A stretch of 46,945 bases of DNA from Mycobacterium sp. GTDB taxonomy: Bacteria > Actinomycetota > Actinomycetes > Mycobacteriales > Mycobacteriaceae. A program made the position numbers and the translations under genes. The notes below the pieces were generated by a model. That model made no database searches. It was not told where the DNA came from and was given only the letters and a program-made list of their open reading frames with translations. The stretch is from positions 1 through 46,945 of the forward strand of contig NZ_JAFBAR010000087.1 of NCBI RefSeq assembly GCF_019247635.1, in the 5' to 3' direction. Below, piece by piece: positions 33,290-43,270 of this stretch. How positions within the stretch are numbered: position 1 is the stretch's first letter; each line of letters begins with the position of its first letter.

Positions 33290-34146
33290 CGATCATGAAC
33301 CAACCGAGTGGCTTGCGAAACATGCTGCGCGCGGCGGCCGGCGCGCTGCCCGTGGTGCCCCGCGGCAACCAACTGCCCGACCGCACGGTGAGCGTCGAGG
33401 AGCTGGCGATCGACCGCACCAACGTGGCCGCCTATGCGGCGGTCACCGGTCTGCGCTACGGCAACAACGTTCCGCTCACCTACCCCTTCGCGTTGACGTT
33501 CCCGTCGGTGATGTCCCTGGTAACCGGGTTCGACTTCCCGTTCGCGGCAATGGGTGCGGTGCACACCGAGAACCGCATCACGCAATACCGACCGATCGCG
33601 GTCACCGACACGGTCAGCGTCCGGGTGCACGCGGAGAACCTGCGCGAGCATCGGAAGGGTCTGCTGGTGGATCTGGTGACCGACGTCAGCGTCGGCAACG
33701 AGACCGCCTGGAGCCAGGTGACCACGTTCCTGCACCAACAACGCACCAGCTTGTCCGACGAACCCAAGCCGCCGCCGCAGAAACAGGCCAAGTTGCCGCC
33801 GCCCGGGATCTTGCTGCGCGTCTCACCCGGCCAGATTCGTCGCTACGCCGCCGTCGGCGGTGACCACAACCCGATACACACCAACCCGATCGCGGCCAAG
33901 TTGTTCGGCTTTCCCACCGTCATCGCGCACGGAATGTTCAGCGCCGCATCGGTATTGGCCAACATCGAGGCGCGGCTTCCCGACGCGGTGCGGTATTCGG
34001 TGCGGTTCGGCAAGCCGCTGATCCTGCCGGGCACCGCGGGGCTCTATATCGAGGAGGCCGACAAGGGTCCGCGGGGCTGGGATCTCGCGTTGCGCAATGT
34101 CGCCAAGGGATACCCCTACCTGACCGGCAAGGTCGAGTCCCTATAG
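33286..34146 (+). CDS. htdX: 3-hydroxyacyl thioester dehydratase HtdX
   Basis: The product is 286 residues (283 from the second ATG at 33295), a double hotdog-fold R-specific hydratase. The hydratase-2 motif is [23 protein letters not shown] with catalytic Asp and His, followed by [11 protein letters not shown]. The first half is a degenerate hotdog used for dimer-like packing. It hydrates or dehydrates 3-hydroxyacyl-CoA/ACP and is paired with FabG4. It overlaps fabG4 by ATGA and the convergent ClC channel gene by 6 bp. Corresponds to Rv0241c. Confidence 0.92.
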   Translation: MTIMNQPSGLRNMLRAAAGALPVVPRGNQLPDRTVSVEELAIDRTNVAAYAAVTGLRYGNNVPLTYPFALTFPSVMSLVTGFDFPFAAMGAVHTENRITQYRPIAVTDTVSVRVHAENLREHRKGLLVDLVTDVSVGNETAWSQVTTFLHQQRTSLSDEPKPPPQKQAKLPPPGILLRVSPGQIRRYAAVGGDHNPIHTNPIAAKLFGFPTVIAHGMFSAASVLANIEARLPDAVRYSVRFGKPLILPGTAGLYIEEADKGPRGWDLALRNVAKGYPYLTGKVESL

Positions 34147-35436
34147 CACCTTCTTCAGTCCGTAAGCACCGACTGAGGTGGTCAGGAAGATACCGAGCAG
34201 CCACCACGGCGGGTGTGCGAGTTCCCAGACGAAGATCGCGGCCCAGATCGGTGAGTCCTGGGTGACCGCGAGCACCCCGGCGGCGCCGGCCAGCGAGGTG
34301 GACGGCAGCTGCAGGTATGTGCCGGTGGCCCAGTTGAGCGTCAGCACCAGCAGCGAACCGGCCGCGGCACCGGTGGCCAGTGCGGGCGTGAGCATCCCGC
34401 CGGCTGCGCCAGCGCGCAGAAACAAAGCGGTCAACAGCGGTTTCAACAGTAGGATCGCTGCCGCCGACGCCAAAGTCATTCCGCCGGCGAGGCTGACGGT
34501 CAGGATGCTCCTGCCGTTGCCGGGCAACTCGGGCCACCATTGCGAGCAGAGGCCCATGACCAGCCCAGCCCCAGCGAGCGCGGGAACCAGCACCCACGAC
34601 TTCTGCATGCGTGCCGGCCGCGCCGCGGCCATGAGGCGGTTGAACGCCAACCCGACCACCAATGTCAGCGGCGCCAGCGTCAGTGCGTGCGCGGTCAGCA
34701 GGTACGACGACTGCGCGCTGGGCCAGGTCAGATTCGGCTGGTCGTGGGTGGCCGCCGACCCGATCGCGACGGCCAGGCTGGACGTGAGCAGGGCTGCGCC
34801 CAGCGCGCGCGGATGCCAGGTCTTGAGGATGATGCGCACCGCGAACAGCGCTCCGGCGAGCGGGACGGCGTAGACCGCGCCGAGCCCGGCCCCGGCGGCG
34901 CAGGCCAGCAGGATCTCACGGTCCCGCTTCGTCAACCGGTTCAGCCAGCTCGTGCCCACATCGCTTAGGGCAGCTGCGAATTGGCGAGGAGCTCCTTCCC
35001 GGCCAAGGGACGCCCCGGAGCCGACGAGCAACACCTGCAACACGGCGTCGATGCTCCACACCAGCCGCGGGATCCGGTCACCGCGGGTGATCGTGCGCTC
35101 GAGCGGGGGCACCTGCGCTCTGCGGCGCAGCATCCACCAGCCGAGCCCCGCCAGCGCTCCGCCGGCCACCGGTCCCACGGCACGGCGGACCGGACTGCTG
35201 CCGGTGATCCCGTCGAGCAGCGTGCCGAACGTGTAGGCGTAGGTGACGTGCTGGACGAAGCGCAGCACATGCGTTGTCGCCAAACCGGCGATCCCGGCCA
35301 GCAGGCCGACAATGATTACGGCGCAGAAGAAGTCGACGTTGCGGCGCCTGCGCTGCGGACCAGCCGGTGGCCTACCCGGTGACTGACCCGGTCGCCTACC
35401 CGGTGGCTTACCCGGTGGCGAGGTTGGGGCCGACAT
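34141..35436 (-). CDS. ClC-family chloride channel/transporter
   Basis: The product is 431 residues with about ten membrane helices and an N-terminal Pro/Arg-rich tail. The first anion-selectivity motif is GSGASLGREGAPRQFA (GSGxP variant plus GREGAP, with the gating Glu present); the third motif GGMLTPALATGAAAG corresponds to GxFxPxLxxGA with Phe replaced by Leu. No C-terminal CBS domains are seen, as usual in bacterial ClC proteins. It overlaps the upstream TetR gene by 29 bp and is probably co-transcribed with it. I do not recall this gene at this position in M. tuberculosis. Confidence 0.85.
   Translation of the reverse strand: MSAPTSPPGKPPGRRPGQSPGRPPAGPQRRRRNVDFFCAVIIVGLLAGIAGLATTHVLRFVQHVTYAYTFGTLLDGITGSSPVRRAVGPVAGGALAGLGWWMLRRRAQVPPLERTITRGDRIPRLVWSIDAVLQVLLVGSGASLGREGAPRQFAAALSDVGTSWLNRLTKRDREILLACAAGAGLGAVYAVPLAGALFAVRIILKTWHPRALGAALLTSSLAVAIGSAATHDQPNLTWPSAQSSYLLTAHALTLAPLTLVVGLAFNRLMAAARPARMQKSWVLVPALAGAGLVMGLCSQWWPELPGNGRSILTVSLAGGMTLASAAAILLLKPLLTALFLRAGAAGGMLTPALATGAAAGSLLVLTLNWATGTYLQLPSTSLAGAAGVLAVTQDSPIWAAIFVWELAHPPWWLLGIFLTTSVGAYGLKKVL
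35371..35418. repeat. Four 12-bp tandem repeats spanning the tetR/clc junction
   Basis: Units at 35371-35382, 35383-35394, 35395-35406 and 35407-35418 follow the consensus CCTACCCGGTGG with 1-4 changes each; a degenerate unit precedes at 35359-35370. Read on the reverse strand they encode the Pro/Gly/Arg-rich tail of the ClC protein. The tetR stop codon (35408-35410) lies inside the last unit. Confidence 0.7.
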
Positions 35437-36043
35437 GATTATCCACGGTCCCCGTCGGGCGCCCCTTGAGTCCGCGCCAGAACAATTCGATCATCAGCCC
35501 GGCCGCCTCGTCGACTTCGGTGTCGCCGGTGCTCAGCCGATTGGCGATTGCCTCGCCCGCACCCACCAGGGCCACGGCCATCGTGTCGATTTCGGCGTCC
35601 GCCCGTGGGCTGCGCGTACCCGACCGCACCAACCCGGCCACCAGTTCGATGATCTGCTCGCGTCCCTCCCGCACCTTGTGGGCGAAGGCCTGCGAGCTGG
35701 TGGCCTGGGTGTACATCACGATCCACGAGGCGCGGTTGGCGTCGATGTAGCGCAGGAACGAAACAATGGTGTTGCGCAACATGTCTTTCGGGCTCTGCTT
35801 GAAGTCGATGTCGGCGCGCACCGCGTCGATGAACCGGCTCATCTCGCGATCCAGGCAGGCTCCGAACAGGTCCTCCTTGGAGCCGTAGTACAGGTACAAC
35901 ATCGGTTTGGAGATCTGCGCCTCGGCGGCGATGGCATCCATCGAAGTCTCGTGGTAGCCGTTGACCGAGAACATCTGCACGGCGGCGTCGAGCATCTGCT
36001 GCTCGCGGACAGCACGCGGCAACCTCTTGGTACCACCTGCCAT
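35408..36043 (-). CDS. TetR family regulator (Rv0238-like)
   Basis: The product is 211 residues. The HTH reads SMDAIAAEAQISKPMLYLYYGSKEDLFGAC, with KPMLYLYYGSKE as the recognition-helix end. The C-terminal domain has WIVMYTQATSSQAFAHKVREGRE, seen in many mycobacterial TetR proteins near lipid genes. The ATG at 36043 is the best start. The 3' end runs into the 12-bp repeats and overlaps clc by 29 bp. It lies between htdX/clc and lpqI; its targets are unknown, but it is a candidate for the TTACT-N4-RGTAA sites. Confidence 0.85.
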   Translation of the reverse strand: MAGGTKRLPRAVREQQMLDAAVQMFSVNGYHETSMDAIAAEAQISKPMLYLYYGSKEDLFGACLDREMSRFIDAVRADIDFKQSPKDMLRNTIVSFLRYIDANRASWIVMYTQATSSQAFAHKVREGREQIIELVAGLVRSGTRSPRADAEIDTMAVALVGAGEAIANRLSTGDTEVDEAAGLMIELFWRGLKGRPTGTVDNHVGPNLATG

Positions 36044-36072
36044 TGCTCAACCCCTTTATCCCGGACTCAAGC

Positions 36073-37215
36073 CTAAGGGCTAGGACCGCACTTCGGGCTG
36101 TGGCCCTTGAACCCGGCGACCCGCAGGACCGACGCGTTGATGTCGTCCATCTTGAGTTGGCCCGCGGCCAGCGCCTTGTCCAGCTTGTCCAGAACGGCGG
36201 GCACCTCATCGGTGGTGACCCAGAGCGCGACGTCGATACCGGCCTGCAGTGCTTTCAGCACCGCGTCCGAGACGCCGTACCGGTCGGAGATCGCGGCCAT
36301 GCTGGACAGGTCGTCGCTGAACACCGGGCCGTCGAAGGGCGGGGCGTTGTAGCCGGTGCCGGTGCGCAGCAGGTCTACCGCGGCCTTGCTCAGGCTGGCC
36401 GGGTCGTTGCCGGTCAGGTCGGGGACCTGCAGGTGCCCGACCATCACCGCGACCGGCCGTTGAGCCACCAGGGTCCGGTAGGGCACCAGGTCGTTCGTTT
36501 GCAGCTGGCTCAGCGACGGCGTGGTGACGAATCCGGTGTGCGAATCCCCCGAGCCGTGGCCGTGGCCGGGGAAGTGCTTGAGCACGGGCAGCACCGCGGC
36601 GTCCCGCAGACCGCGCGCGTACGCCTCCGCGTATCTGGTGACCGTCGCCGGGTCGGAGCCGAACGACCGGTCGCCGATTACCGCGTCGTCCGGCTCGTCG
36701 GTGACGTCGACCACCGGGGCGAAGTCGACGGTGATGCCCAGGTTCTTCATGGCCTGGCCGCGCTGCCGCGCCAAGTCGTAGACCTGGTCGGGTGTCTGGG
36801 TCTGGGCCAGCTGTTTGGGCGACGGCGCGGTACCGATCCGCGATTTGAGTCGCGACACGCGTCCGCCCTCTTCGTCGACGCTGACCGCCAGCGGCAGCAG
36901 CCCGGGGTTGGCCGTGATCTCTTTCAGCGGCCCGTCGAAAATCGACAGGTCCGTCCAGCTGCCGATGAAGATGCCCCCGACGTGGTAGTTCGCGACGACG
37001 GCGCGGGCGTCGTCGGCGTTCTTGACGCCAACCATCAGCAGTTGCGCGAGTTTGTCGCGGGTTGCCAGTGTGGTCGGGTCGCCGCAGTTCGGCGTCGGGG
37101 GCACGGCCGTCGGCGCGGTGACGTTGGCGGCGTTGGGCTTTGCAGCGTGCTGGCTGCAGCCGGCCAGCAGGGCCGATACGGCGGCAAGCACGGCGAGTGT
37201 GCGCGCAACAGCCAT
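36073..37215 (-). CDS. lpqI: Lipoprotein LpqI, family 3 beta-N-acetylglucosaminidase (NagZ-type)
   Basis: The product is 380 residues. The signal peptide ends in the lipobox LLAGC (Cys20). The GH3 TIM barrel includes VSVDEEGGRVSRLKSRIG, and KHFPGHGHGSGDSHTG, the NagZ catalytic His-Asp dyad loop; the nucleophile Asp is in GPVFSDDLSSMAAIS. It removes N-acetylglucosamine from muropeptides during peptidoglycan recycling, outside the membrane since it is lipid-anchored. Corresponds to Rv0237. It is divergent from the small membrane-protein gene at 37296 across 80 bp. Confidence 0.92.
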   Translation of the reverse strand: MAVARTLAVLAAVSALLAGCSQHAAKPNAANVTAPTAVPPTPNCGDPTTLATRDKLAQLLMVGVKNADDARAVVANYHVGGIFIGSWTDLSIFDGPLKEITANPGLLPLAVSVDEEGGRVSRLKSRIGTAPSPKQLAQTQTPDQVYDLARQRGQAMKNLGITVDFAPVVDVTDEPDDAVIGDRSFGSDPATVTRYAEAYARGLRDAAVLPVLKHFPGHGHGSGDSHTGFVTTPSLSQLQTNDLVPYRTLVAQRPVAVMVGHLQVPDLTGNDPASLSKAAVDLLRTGTGYNAPPFDGPVFSDDLSSMAAISDRYGVSDAVLKALQAGIDVALWVTTDEVPAVLDKLDKALAAGQLKMDDINASVLRVAGFKGHSPKCGPSP

Positions 37216-37295
37216 CGGGCCATGGTGTCATGGCCCGTTTCGTCCGCGGCGCAGCAGGGCGAGCCCGCGGGTGCCCTTCTGCTAGGTTGTCGCAT

Positions 37296-37469
37296 ATGAA
37301 CCGGATCATCGCGCCTGCCGCCGCCAGTGTGGTGGTCGGTCTGTTGCTGGGCGCGGTGGCGATCTTCGGGATCACCCTGATGGTGCAGCAGGACACGAAA
37401 CCGCCACTGCCCGGGGGCGATCCGTCCTCGTCGGTGCTCAACCGGGTCGAGTACGGCAACCGCAGCTAG
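37296..37469 (+). CDS. Small membrane/secreted protein (DUF2613, Rv0236A-like)
   Basis: The product is 57 residues: a short N-terminus MNRIIAPAAAS, one hydrophobic segment VVVGLLLGAVAIFGITLMV (about 12-30) and a polar tail rich in Pro and Ser. This is the DUF2613 pattern of small proteins encoded beside aftD. The ATG at 37296 is chosen because the longer open frame upstream lies in the lpqI promoter. It is 34 bp from the aftD start, so a shared transcript is likely. Function unknown. Confidence 0.8.
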   Translation: MNRIIAPAAASVVVGLLLGAVAIFGITLMVQQDTKPPLPGGDPSSSVLNRVEYGNRS

Positions 37470-37503
37470 CCCGTCGGCAGCGCCAGCGCTGCGGCGTCGC
37501 TGG

Positions 37504-40500
37504 TTGCTGCTGGTCGGGGCGACCGCACTCGCCCTGACGTTCGCGCAATCCCCGGGACAAGTCTCACCCGACACCAAACTCGACCTCACCGCCAACCCGC
37601 TGCGCTTCCTAGTCCGCGCCACCAACCTGTGGAACAGTGAGCTGCCCTTCGGCCAGGCGCAGAACCAGGCCTACGGCTACCTGTTTCCGCACGGCACCTT
37701 CTTCCTGCTCGGCCACGCGCTCGGAATGCCCGGATGGGTCACCCAACGGCTGTGGTGGGCGCTGCTGCTGACGGTCGGCTTCTGGGGGCTGTTGCGGGTT
37801 GCCGAGGCGTTGGAGATCGGTAGCCCGACGTCACGCGTGCTCGGCGCGGCGGCGTTCGCGCTGTCGCCGCGGGTGTTGACCACGCTCGGGTCGCTCTCGT
37901 CGGAAACCCTGCCGATGATGCTGGCACCGTGGGTGTTGTTGCCCACAATCCTGGCCCTGCGTGGGTCTCCGGGTCGTTCGGTCCGGGCGCTGGCGGGCCA
38001 GGCCGGCCTCGCGGTAGCGCTGATGGGCGCGGTGAACGCGATCGCGACCCTGGCCGGGTGTCTGCCCGCGGTGATTTGGTGGGCCTGCCACCGACCGAAT
38101 CGGCTGTGGTGGCGCTACACCGCGTGGTGGCTGGTGTCGCTGGTCTTGGCGATGTCGTGGTGGGTGGTTGCGATCGTGCAGCTGCGCCGCATCAGCCCGC
38201 CGTTTTTGGACTTCATCGAATCCTCCGGGGTCACGACGCAATGGTCGTCGCTGGTGGAGATGCTGCGTGGCACCGACAGCTGGACCCCGTTCGTGGCGCC
38301 GACCGCCACCGCGGGCGCACCGCTGGTCACCGGGTCGGCGGCCATTCTCGCGACGTGTCTGGTCGCCGCGGTCGGACTGGCCGGCCTGGCCGGCTCGGGT
38401 ATGCCGGCACGGGGACGGCTGGTGACGATGCTGCTGGTCGGTGTGGTGTTGCTGGCCCTCGGCTACAGCGGCGGCCTGGGTTCGCCGGTGGCCCACCAGG
38501 TGCAGGCTTTCCTGGACGCCGGGGGCACTCCGCTGCGCAACGTGCACAAGCTGGGGCCGGTGATCCGGATCCCGCTGGTGCTGGGCTTTGCGCAGGTGCT
38601 GGGCCGGATACCGCTACCCGGCAGCGCGCCCAGGTCGCAGTGGCTGGGCGCCCTCGCCCATCCGGAACGCGACAAACGGGTGGCCGTCGGACTCGTCGCG
38701 CTGACCGCGCTGATGGTGAGCACTTCGCTTGCGTGGACCGGTCGGCTCACCCCACCCGGTGCGTTCAGCGCCATACCCGACTACTGGCATGAGGCCGCCG
38801 GCTGGCTCGACCAACACAACACCGGGTCTCCGGTTCCCGGCCGCGTGTTGGTGGTTCCCGGCGCGCCGTTCGCCACCCAGGTGTGGGGAGCCAGTCACGA
38901 CGAGCCGCTGCAGGTACTCGGCAGCAGTCCGTGGGGCGTGCGCGACTCCATCCCGCTCACGCCGCCCCAGACCATCCGCGCGCTGGATTCGGTGCAACGC
39001 CTGTTCGCCGCCGGGCGCCCCTCCATGGGTCTGGCCGATACCCTTGCCCGCCAAGGCATCTCGTATCTGGTGCTGCGCAACGACCTGGATCCCGACACGT
39101 CGCGCTCGGCGCGCCCGATCCTGGTTCATCGCGTCATCGCGGGGTCACCGGGGCTGGTCAAGGTGGCCGAGTTCGGTGCGGCCGTGGGGCCCGGCATGCT
39201 GGCCGGCTTTGTCACCGACAGCGGACTGCGGCCGCGCTACCCGGCGTTGGAGATCTACCGCGTGGGCACCGGTGATCCCGGCGCGCCGTACCTCGTCGAC
39301 ACCGACGCGCTGGCCCGCGTCGACGGCGGACCCGAGGTGCTGCTGCGCCTCGACGAACGGCGCCGACTGCTGGGTCAGCCCGCGTTGGGTCCGGTGCTGA
39401 TGACGGCCGACGCCAGCGGCGCCGGGCTTGCGACGCCCCTGGTGACCGTGACCGACACCCCGCTCGCCAGGGAGACCGACTACGGCCGGGTGGATCAGCA
39501 CTCGTCGGCCATCCGGGCTCCCGGCGACGCCCGGCGTACCTACAACCGTGTCCCTGACTACCCGGTCCCGGGCGCCGAGACGGTATTCGGCGGGTGGAAC
39601 GGCGGCCGGGTCACGGTGTCGAGCGCGTCGTCGGATTCCACCGCGATGCCCGACGTGGCGCCCGCCACCTCGGCCGCCGCGGCGATCGACGGCGACCCCG
39701 CCACCGCGTGGGTGTCCAACGCCCTGCAGTCCGCGGTCGGACAGTGGCTGCAGGTGGATTTCGATCACCCGGTCAGCAACGCGGCCATCACCCTGACCCC
39801 CAGCGCGACCGCCGTCGGCGCCCAGGTCCGCCGCATCCAGATCGAGACCACGACGGGTACCACCACACTGCGATTCGAGGAGGCGGGCAAGCCGCTCACC
39901 GCGGCCCTGCCCTACGGCGAATCCCCGTGGGTGCGGATCACCGCGGTTGGCACCGACGACGGTTCCGCCGGCGTGCAGTTCGGCATCACCGACCTGGCGA
40001 TCACCCAGTACGACGCGTCCGGATTCGCCCACCCGATTCCCTTGCACCACACCGTTTTTGTTCCCGGACCGCCGCAAGGGGCCGCGATCGCCGGGTGGGA
40101 CCTGGGATCCGAACTGCTCGGCAGACCCGGTTGCGCCCAGGCGCCCGACGGCATGCGTTGCGCGTCGTCGATGGCACTGGCACCCGAGGAACCGGTCAAT
40201 TTCAGCCGCACGCTGACCGTGCCCAGTCCGGTCTCGGTAACGCCGACCGTATGGGTGCGGCCCCGCCAGGGCCCCAAGCTGGCCGACCTGATCGCCGAAC
40301 CCGGCACCACCCAGGCCCACGGCGATTCCGACGCGCTCGAGGTGCTGGGCTCTGCTTACGCCGCCACGGACGGCGACCCCGCCACCGCGTGGACGGCGCC
40401 GCAGCGGGTGGTGCAATACAAGACCCCTCCGACAATCACCCTCACGCTGCCGCATCCCACCGAGGTCAGCGGCCTGCGGGTGACGCCCGGCCAATCGACG

Positions 40501-41667
40501 CTGCCCGCCCACCCCACCATGGTCGCCGTCGACCTCGGCGACGGGCCGCAAGCACGCGAGTTGCGTGACGGGGTGCAGACCCTGTCGTTACAGCCACGGG
40601 TGACCGACACCGTCGTCGTCAGCCTGCTCGGCTGGCGGGACATCATCGACCGCAACGCGCTGGGCTTCGACCAGCTCAAGCCGCCGGGGCTGGCCGAAAT
40701 CGCGGTGCTCGGCGCCGACGGCAACCCCATCGCGCCCGCCGACGCCGCCCGCAACCGGGCGCGTTCGGTCACTGTCGACTGCGACCAGGGGCCGGTGATC
40801 GCGGTCGCCGGCAGGTTCGTGCACACCTCGGTCCGCACCACGGTGGGTGCGCTGCTGGACGGCGAGCCCGTCGCGGCGACGCCGTGTGACCGCGAACCGA
40901 TCGCGCTGCCGGCCGGGCAGCAGGAGTTGCTGATCAGCCCCGGCGCGACGTTCGTGGTGGACGGAGCCAGGTTGTCGGTGCTGGGGGCACCCGAGTTTGC
41001 CAGCGCGACAACCACTTCCGTCGGCACCGGGGCTTGGGGTCCGGCTCGCCGCGAAGTGCGTGTGGCGCCGTCGAGCATCTCGCGGGTGCTGGTTATCCCG
41101 GAGAGCATCAACCCCGGCTGGGTGGCTCGCACCGGGACCGGGGTCCGCTTTACGCCGGTCGCCGTCAACGGATGGCAGCAGGGCTGGGTGGTGCCCGCGG
41201 GCGATCCCGGAACCATCACGCTGACCTTCGCGTCCAATTCGCTGTACCGGGCCGGGCTGGCGGTGGGGTTGGCGTTGCTGCCGCTGCTGGTCGTGCTCGC
41301 GCTGTGCAGACGCAGGCGTGCCGCTTCGGCGGTGGCGGCACGGCCGTGGGCGCCTGGGCCGTGGGCGGCGGTCGCGGTGTTGGGGGCCGGGGCGGTGATC
41401 GCCGGTGTGGCCGGGTTCGTCATCGTCGGTTCAGCGTTGGGTCTGCGATATCTGTTGCGGCAACGGGAGCGGTTGTGCTTTCGCTTGACCGTCGGGCTCA
41501 GCGCGGGCGGGTTGATCCTGGCCGGCGCGGTGCTGTCCCGGCATCCCTGGCGGTCCGTTGACGGCTACGCCGGGCATTCGGCGAACGTGCAACTGCTGGC
41601 TCTGATTTCGGTCGCCATGGTGGCGGCGTCGGCGGTGCGGTTGCCCGGTGGACCACGGGACGGATAA
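37504..41667 (+). CDS. aftD: Alpha-(1->3)-arabinofuranosyltransferase AftD
   Basis: The product is at least 1387 residues, a very large GT-C glycosyltransferase that branches arabinan in arabinogalactan and lipoarabinomannan at the outer membrane face. The N-terminal part (about 1-420) is multi-spanning, with the conserved TKLDLTANPLRFLVRATNLW loop carrying the acidic residue. The periplasmic part holds repeated carbohydrate-binding (F5/8-type) modules, visible as PATAWVSNALQSAVGQWLQV and PATAWTAPQRVVQYKTPPTI. It ends in further membrane helices (about 1240-1380). The TTG at 37504 is the only standard start, but the frame is open upstream and RRRWLLLVG suggests a few more residues belong to the protein. 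Essential in mycobacteria. Corresponds to Rv0236c. Confidence 0.93.
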   Translation: MLLVGATALALTFAQSPGQVSPDTKLDLTANPLRFLVRATNLWNSELPFGQAQNQAYGYLFPHGTFFLLGHALGMPGWVTQRLWWALLLTVGFWGLLRVAEALEIGSPTSRVLGAAAFALSPRVLTTLGSLSSETLPMMLAPWVLLPTILALRGSPGRSVRALAGQAGLAVALMGAVNAIATLAGCLPAVIWWACHRPNRLWWRYTAWWLVSLVLAMSWWVVAIVQLRRISPPFLDFIESSGVTTQWSSLVEMLRGTDSWTPFVAPTATAGAPLVTGSAAILATCLVAAVGLAGLAGSGMPARGRLVTMLLVGVVLLALGYSGGLGSPVAHQVQAFLDAGGTPLRNVHKLGPVIRIPLVLGFAQVLGRIPLPGSAPRSQWLGALAHPERDKRVAVGLVALTALMVSTSLAWTGRLTPPGAFSAIPDYWHEAAGWLDQHNTGSPVPGRVLVVPGAPFATQVWGASHDEPLQVLGSSPWGVRDSIPLTPPQTIRALDSVQRLFAAGRPSMGLADTLARQGISYLVLRNDLDPDTSRSARPILVHRVIAGSPGLVKVAEFGAAVGPGMLAGFVTDSGLRPRYPALEIYRVGTGDPGAPYLVDTDALARVDGGPEVLLRLDERRRLLGQPALGPVLMTADASGAGLATPLVTVTDTPLARETDYGRVDQHSSAIRAPGDARRTYNRVPDYPVPGAETVFGGWNGGRVTVSSASSDSTAMPDVAPATSAAAAIDGDPATAWVSNALQSAVGQWLQVDFDHPVSNAAITLTPSATAVGAQVRRIQIETTTGTTTLRFEEAGKPLTAALPYGESPWVRITAVGTDDGSAGVQFGITDLAITQYDASGFAHPIPLHHTVFVPGPPQGAAIAGWDLGSELLGRPGCAQAPDGMRCASSMALAPEEPVNFSRTLTVPSPVSVTPTVWVRPRQGPKLADLIAEPGTTQAHGDSDALEVLGSAYAATDGDPATAWTAPQRVVQYKTPPTITLTLPHPTEVSGLRVTPGQSTLPAHPTMVAVDLGDGPQARELRDGVQTLSLQPRVTDTVVVSLLGWRDIIDRNALGFDQLKPPGLAEIAVLGADGNPIAPADAARNRARSVTVDCDQGPVIAVAGRFVHTSVRTTVGALLDGEPVAATPCDREPIALPAGQQELLISPGATFVVDGARLSVLGAPEFASATTTSVGTGAWGPARREVRVAPSSISRVLVIPESINPGWVARTGTGVRFTPVAVNGWQQGWVVPAGDPGTITLTFASNSLYRAGLAVGLALLPLLVVLALCRRRRAASAVAARPWAPGPWAAVAVLGAGAVIAGVAGFVIVGSALGLRYLLRQRERLCFRLTVGLSAGGLILAGAVLSRHPWRSVDGYAGHSANVQLLALISVAMVAASAVRLPGGPRDG

Positions 41668-41694
41668 TCTGGTCGACGGGATACGCGGGTTGGT

Positions 41695-43113
41695 GTGAGC
41701 GTGGCATGGTTTTCGGCGCCCGAATACTGGCTGGGCAGAACGGTGCTCGAGCGGGGTGCCGCCGCGGTCTATCTGATCGCGTTCGTCGCGGCGGCAAGGC
41801 AATTCCGCGCACTGCTCGGTGAACACGGGATCTTGCCGGTGCCGGCGTTTTTGGCGGCGCAGTCCTTCTGGAGCGCCCCGAGCCTTTTTCACTTTCGCTA
41901 TTCCGATCGGCTGTTCGCGGGTGTCTCCTGGTTCGGTGCTGCGCTATCGGCGGTGATCGTCTTGGGTCTTGCGGACCTGGCGCCACTATGGGCGGCGATG
42001 CTGATGTGGCTGACGCTGTGGGTGCTCTACCTGTCGATCGTGAATGTCGGACAGACGTGGTACGGGTTCGGTTGGGAATCATTGCTGCTGGAGACCGGGT
42101 TCCTGATGATCTTTCTGGGCAACGACCGGGTGGCGCCGCCGGTGCTGACGCTGTGGCTGGTGCGTTGGCTGCTGTTCCGGGTCGAATTCGGCGCCGGCCT
42201 GATCAAGATGCGTGGCGACCCGTGCTGGCGCGATCTGACATGTCTGTACTACCACCACGAGACACAGCCGATGCCGGGACCGTTGAGTTGGTTCTTCCAT
42301 CACCTGCCCAAGCGGCTGCACCGGATCGAGGTGGCGGGCAACCATTTTGCCCAACTGGTGGTGCCGTTCGGGCTGTTTGCACCGCAGCCGGTGGCCGGCG
42401 TGGCCGCGGCGATCATCATCGTCACCCAGCTGTGGCTGGTGCTGTCGGGCAACTTCGCGTGGCTTAACTGGGTGACGATCCTGTTGGCGTGCAGCGCGAT
42501 TGCCGTGCCCGGACCTCCTGCGATGGCCGCGCCGCCAGGCTGGTTCGTCATCCTCGTCGTCGCGTTCGCCGCGGCGGAACTGTTCCTCAGCTACTGGCCG
42601 GCCCGGAACATGCTGTCGTCAGGTCAGCGAATGAACATGTCGTTCAACCACTTTCACTTGGTCAACACCTATGGAGCCTTCGGCAGCATCGGCCGCGTCC
42701 GCCGCGAGGTGGTGATCGAAGGGACCGGCGAGGCGCTGATCACCTTGCAGACGGTATGGCAGGAGTACGACTTCAAGGGCAAGCCCGGTGCGTTGCGACG
42801 ATTGCCGCGGCAATGGGCGCCTTACCATCTGCGGCTGGACTGGATGATGTGGTTTGCCGCCATCTCGCCGGGCTACGCACACCAGTGGATGCGTCCGCTG
42901 CTGGAACGGCTGCTGCGCAACGACGCGGCGACGCTGCGGCTGTTGCGGCACAACCCTTTTCCGAACACACCGCCCCGGTACGTGCGGGCGCAGTTGTACG
43001 AATACCGGTTCACCACCCCGGCCGAGCTGCGACGTTATCACGCCTGGTGGTGTCGAACGTTGTTGAGCGGCTACGTGCTACCGATGTCGCTGCAGAAGAT
43101 CAGGCAGGGTTGA
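41695..43113 (+). CDS. Lipase maturation factor-like membrane protein (Rv0235c-like)
   Basis: The product is 472 residues with about seven membrane helices and a soluble C-terminal domain. Motifs of the LMF1/LMF2 family are visible: GWESLLLETGFLMIFLG, RVEFGAGLIKMRGDPCWRDL, and LYYHHETQPMPGPLSWFFHH, then FHLVNTYGAFGSIGRVRREV and a late HHLRLDWMMWF-like segment (YHLRLDWMMWFAAISPGY). In vertebrates the family helps lipases fold; the mycobacterial role is unknown. The start GTG at 41695 is 27 bp after aftD, suggesting co-transcription. Confidence 0.85.
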   Translation: MSVAWFSAPEYWLGRTVLERGAAAVYLIAFVAAARQFRALLGEHGILPVPAFLAAQSFWSAPSLFHFRYSDRLFAGVSWFGAALSAVIVLGLADLAPLWAAMLMWLTLWVLYLSIVNVGQTWYGFGWESLLLETGFLMIFLGNDRVAPPVLTLWLVRWLLFRVEFGAGLIKMRGDPCWRDLTCLYYHHETQPMPGPLSWFFHHLPKRLHRIEVAGNHFAQLVVPFGLFAPQPVAGVAAAIIIVTQLWLVLSGNFAWLNWVTILLACSAIAVPGPPAMAAPPGWFVILVVAFAAAELFLSYWPARNMLSSGQRMNMSFNHFHLVNTYGAFGSIGRVRREVVIEGTGEALITLQTVWQEYDFKGKPGALRRLPRQWAPYHLRLDWMMWFAAISPGYAHQWMRPLLERLLRNDAATLRLLRHNPFPNTPPRYVRAQLYEYRFTTPAELRRYHAWWCRTLLSGYVLPMSLQKIRQG

Positions 43114-43270
43114 GCGCTCGAGTCACGTCTGCCCCCGGTGCCCCGGGAAGGGGAGGGCAGGCTTGTCCGCGAGCCAGACGAAGTGGATCCCATTGACCGC
43201 GGCAAGGGTCTAACCATCGCGGTAGATACGAAGGCCGTTTGCGTCGCCGCGGGATGGGAACCCGGCTGCG

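Noticed and set aside
37477..37492. Dyad GCAGCGC-CA-GCGCTGC just before aftD.
   Set aside because: A 2-base loop is too short for a full RNA stem and such GC dyads are common here; no clear role.
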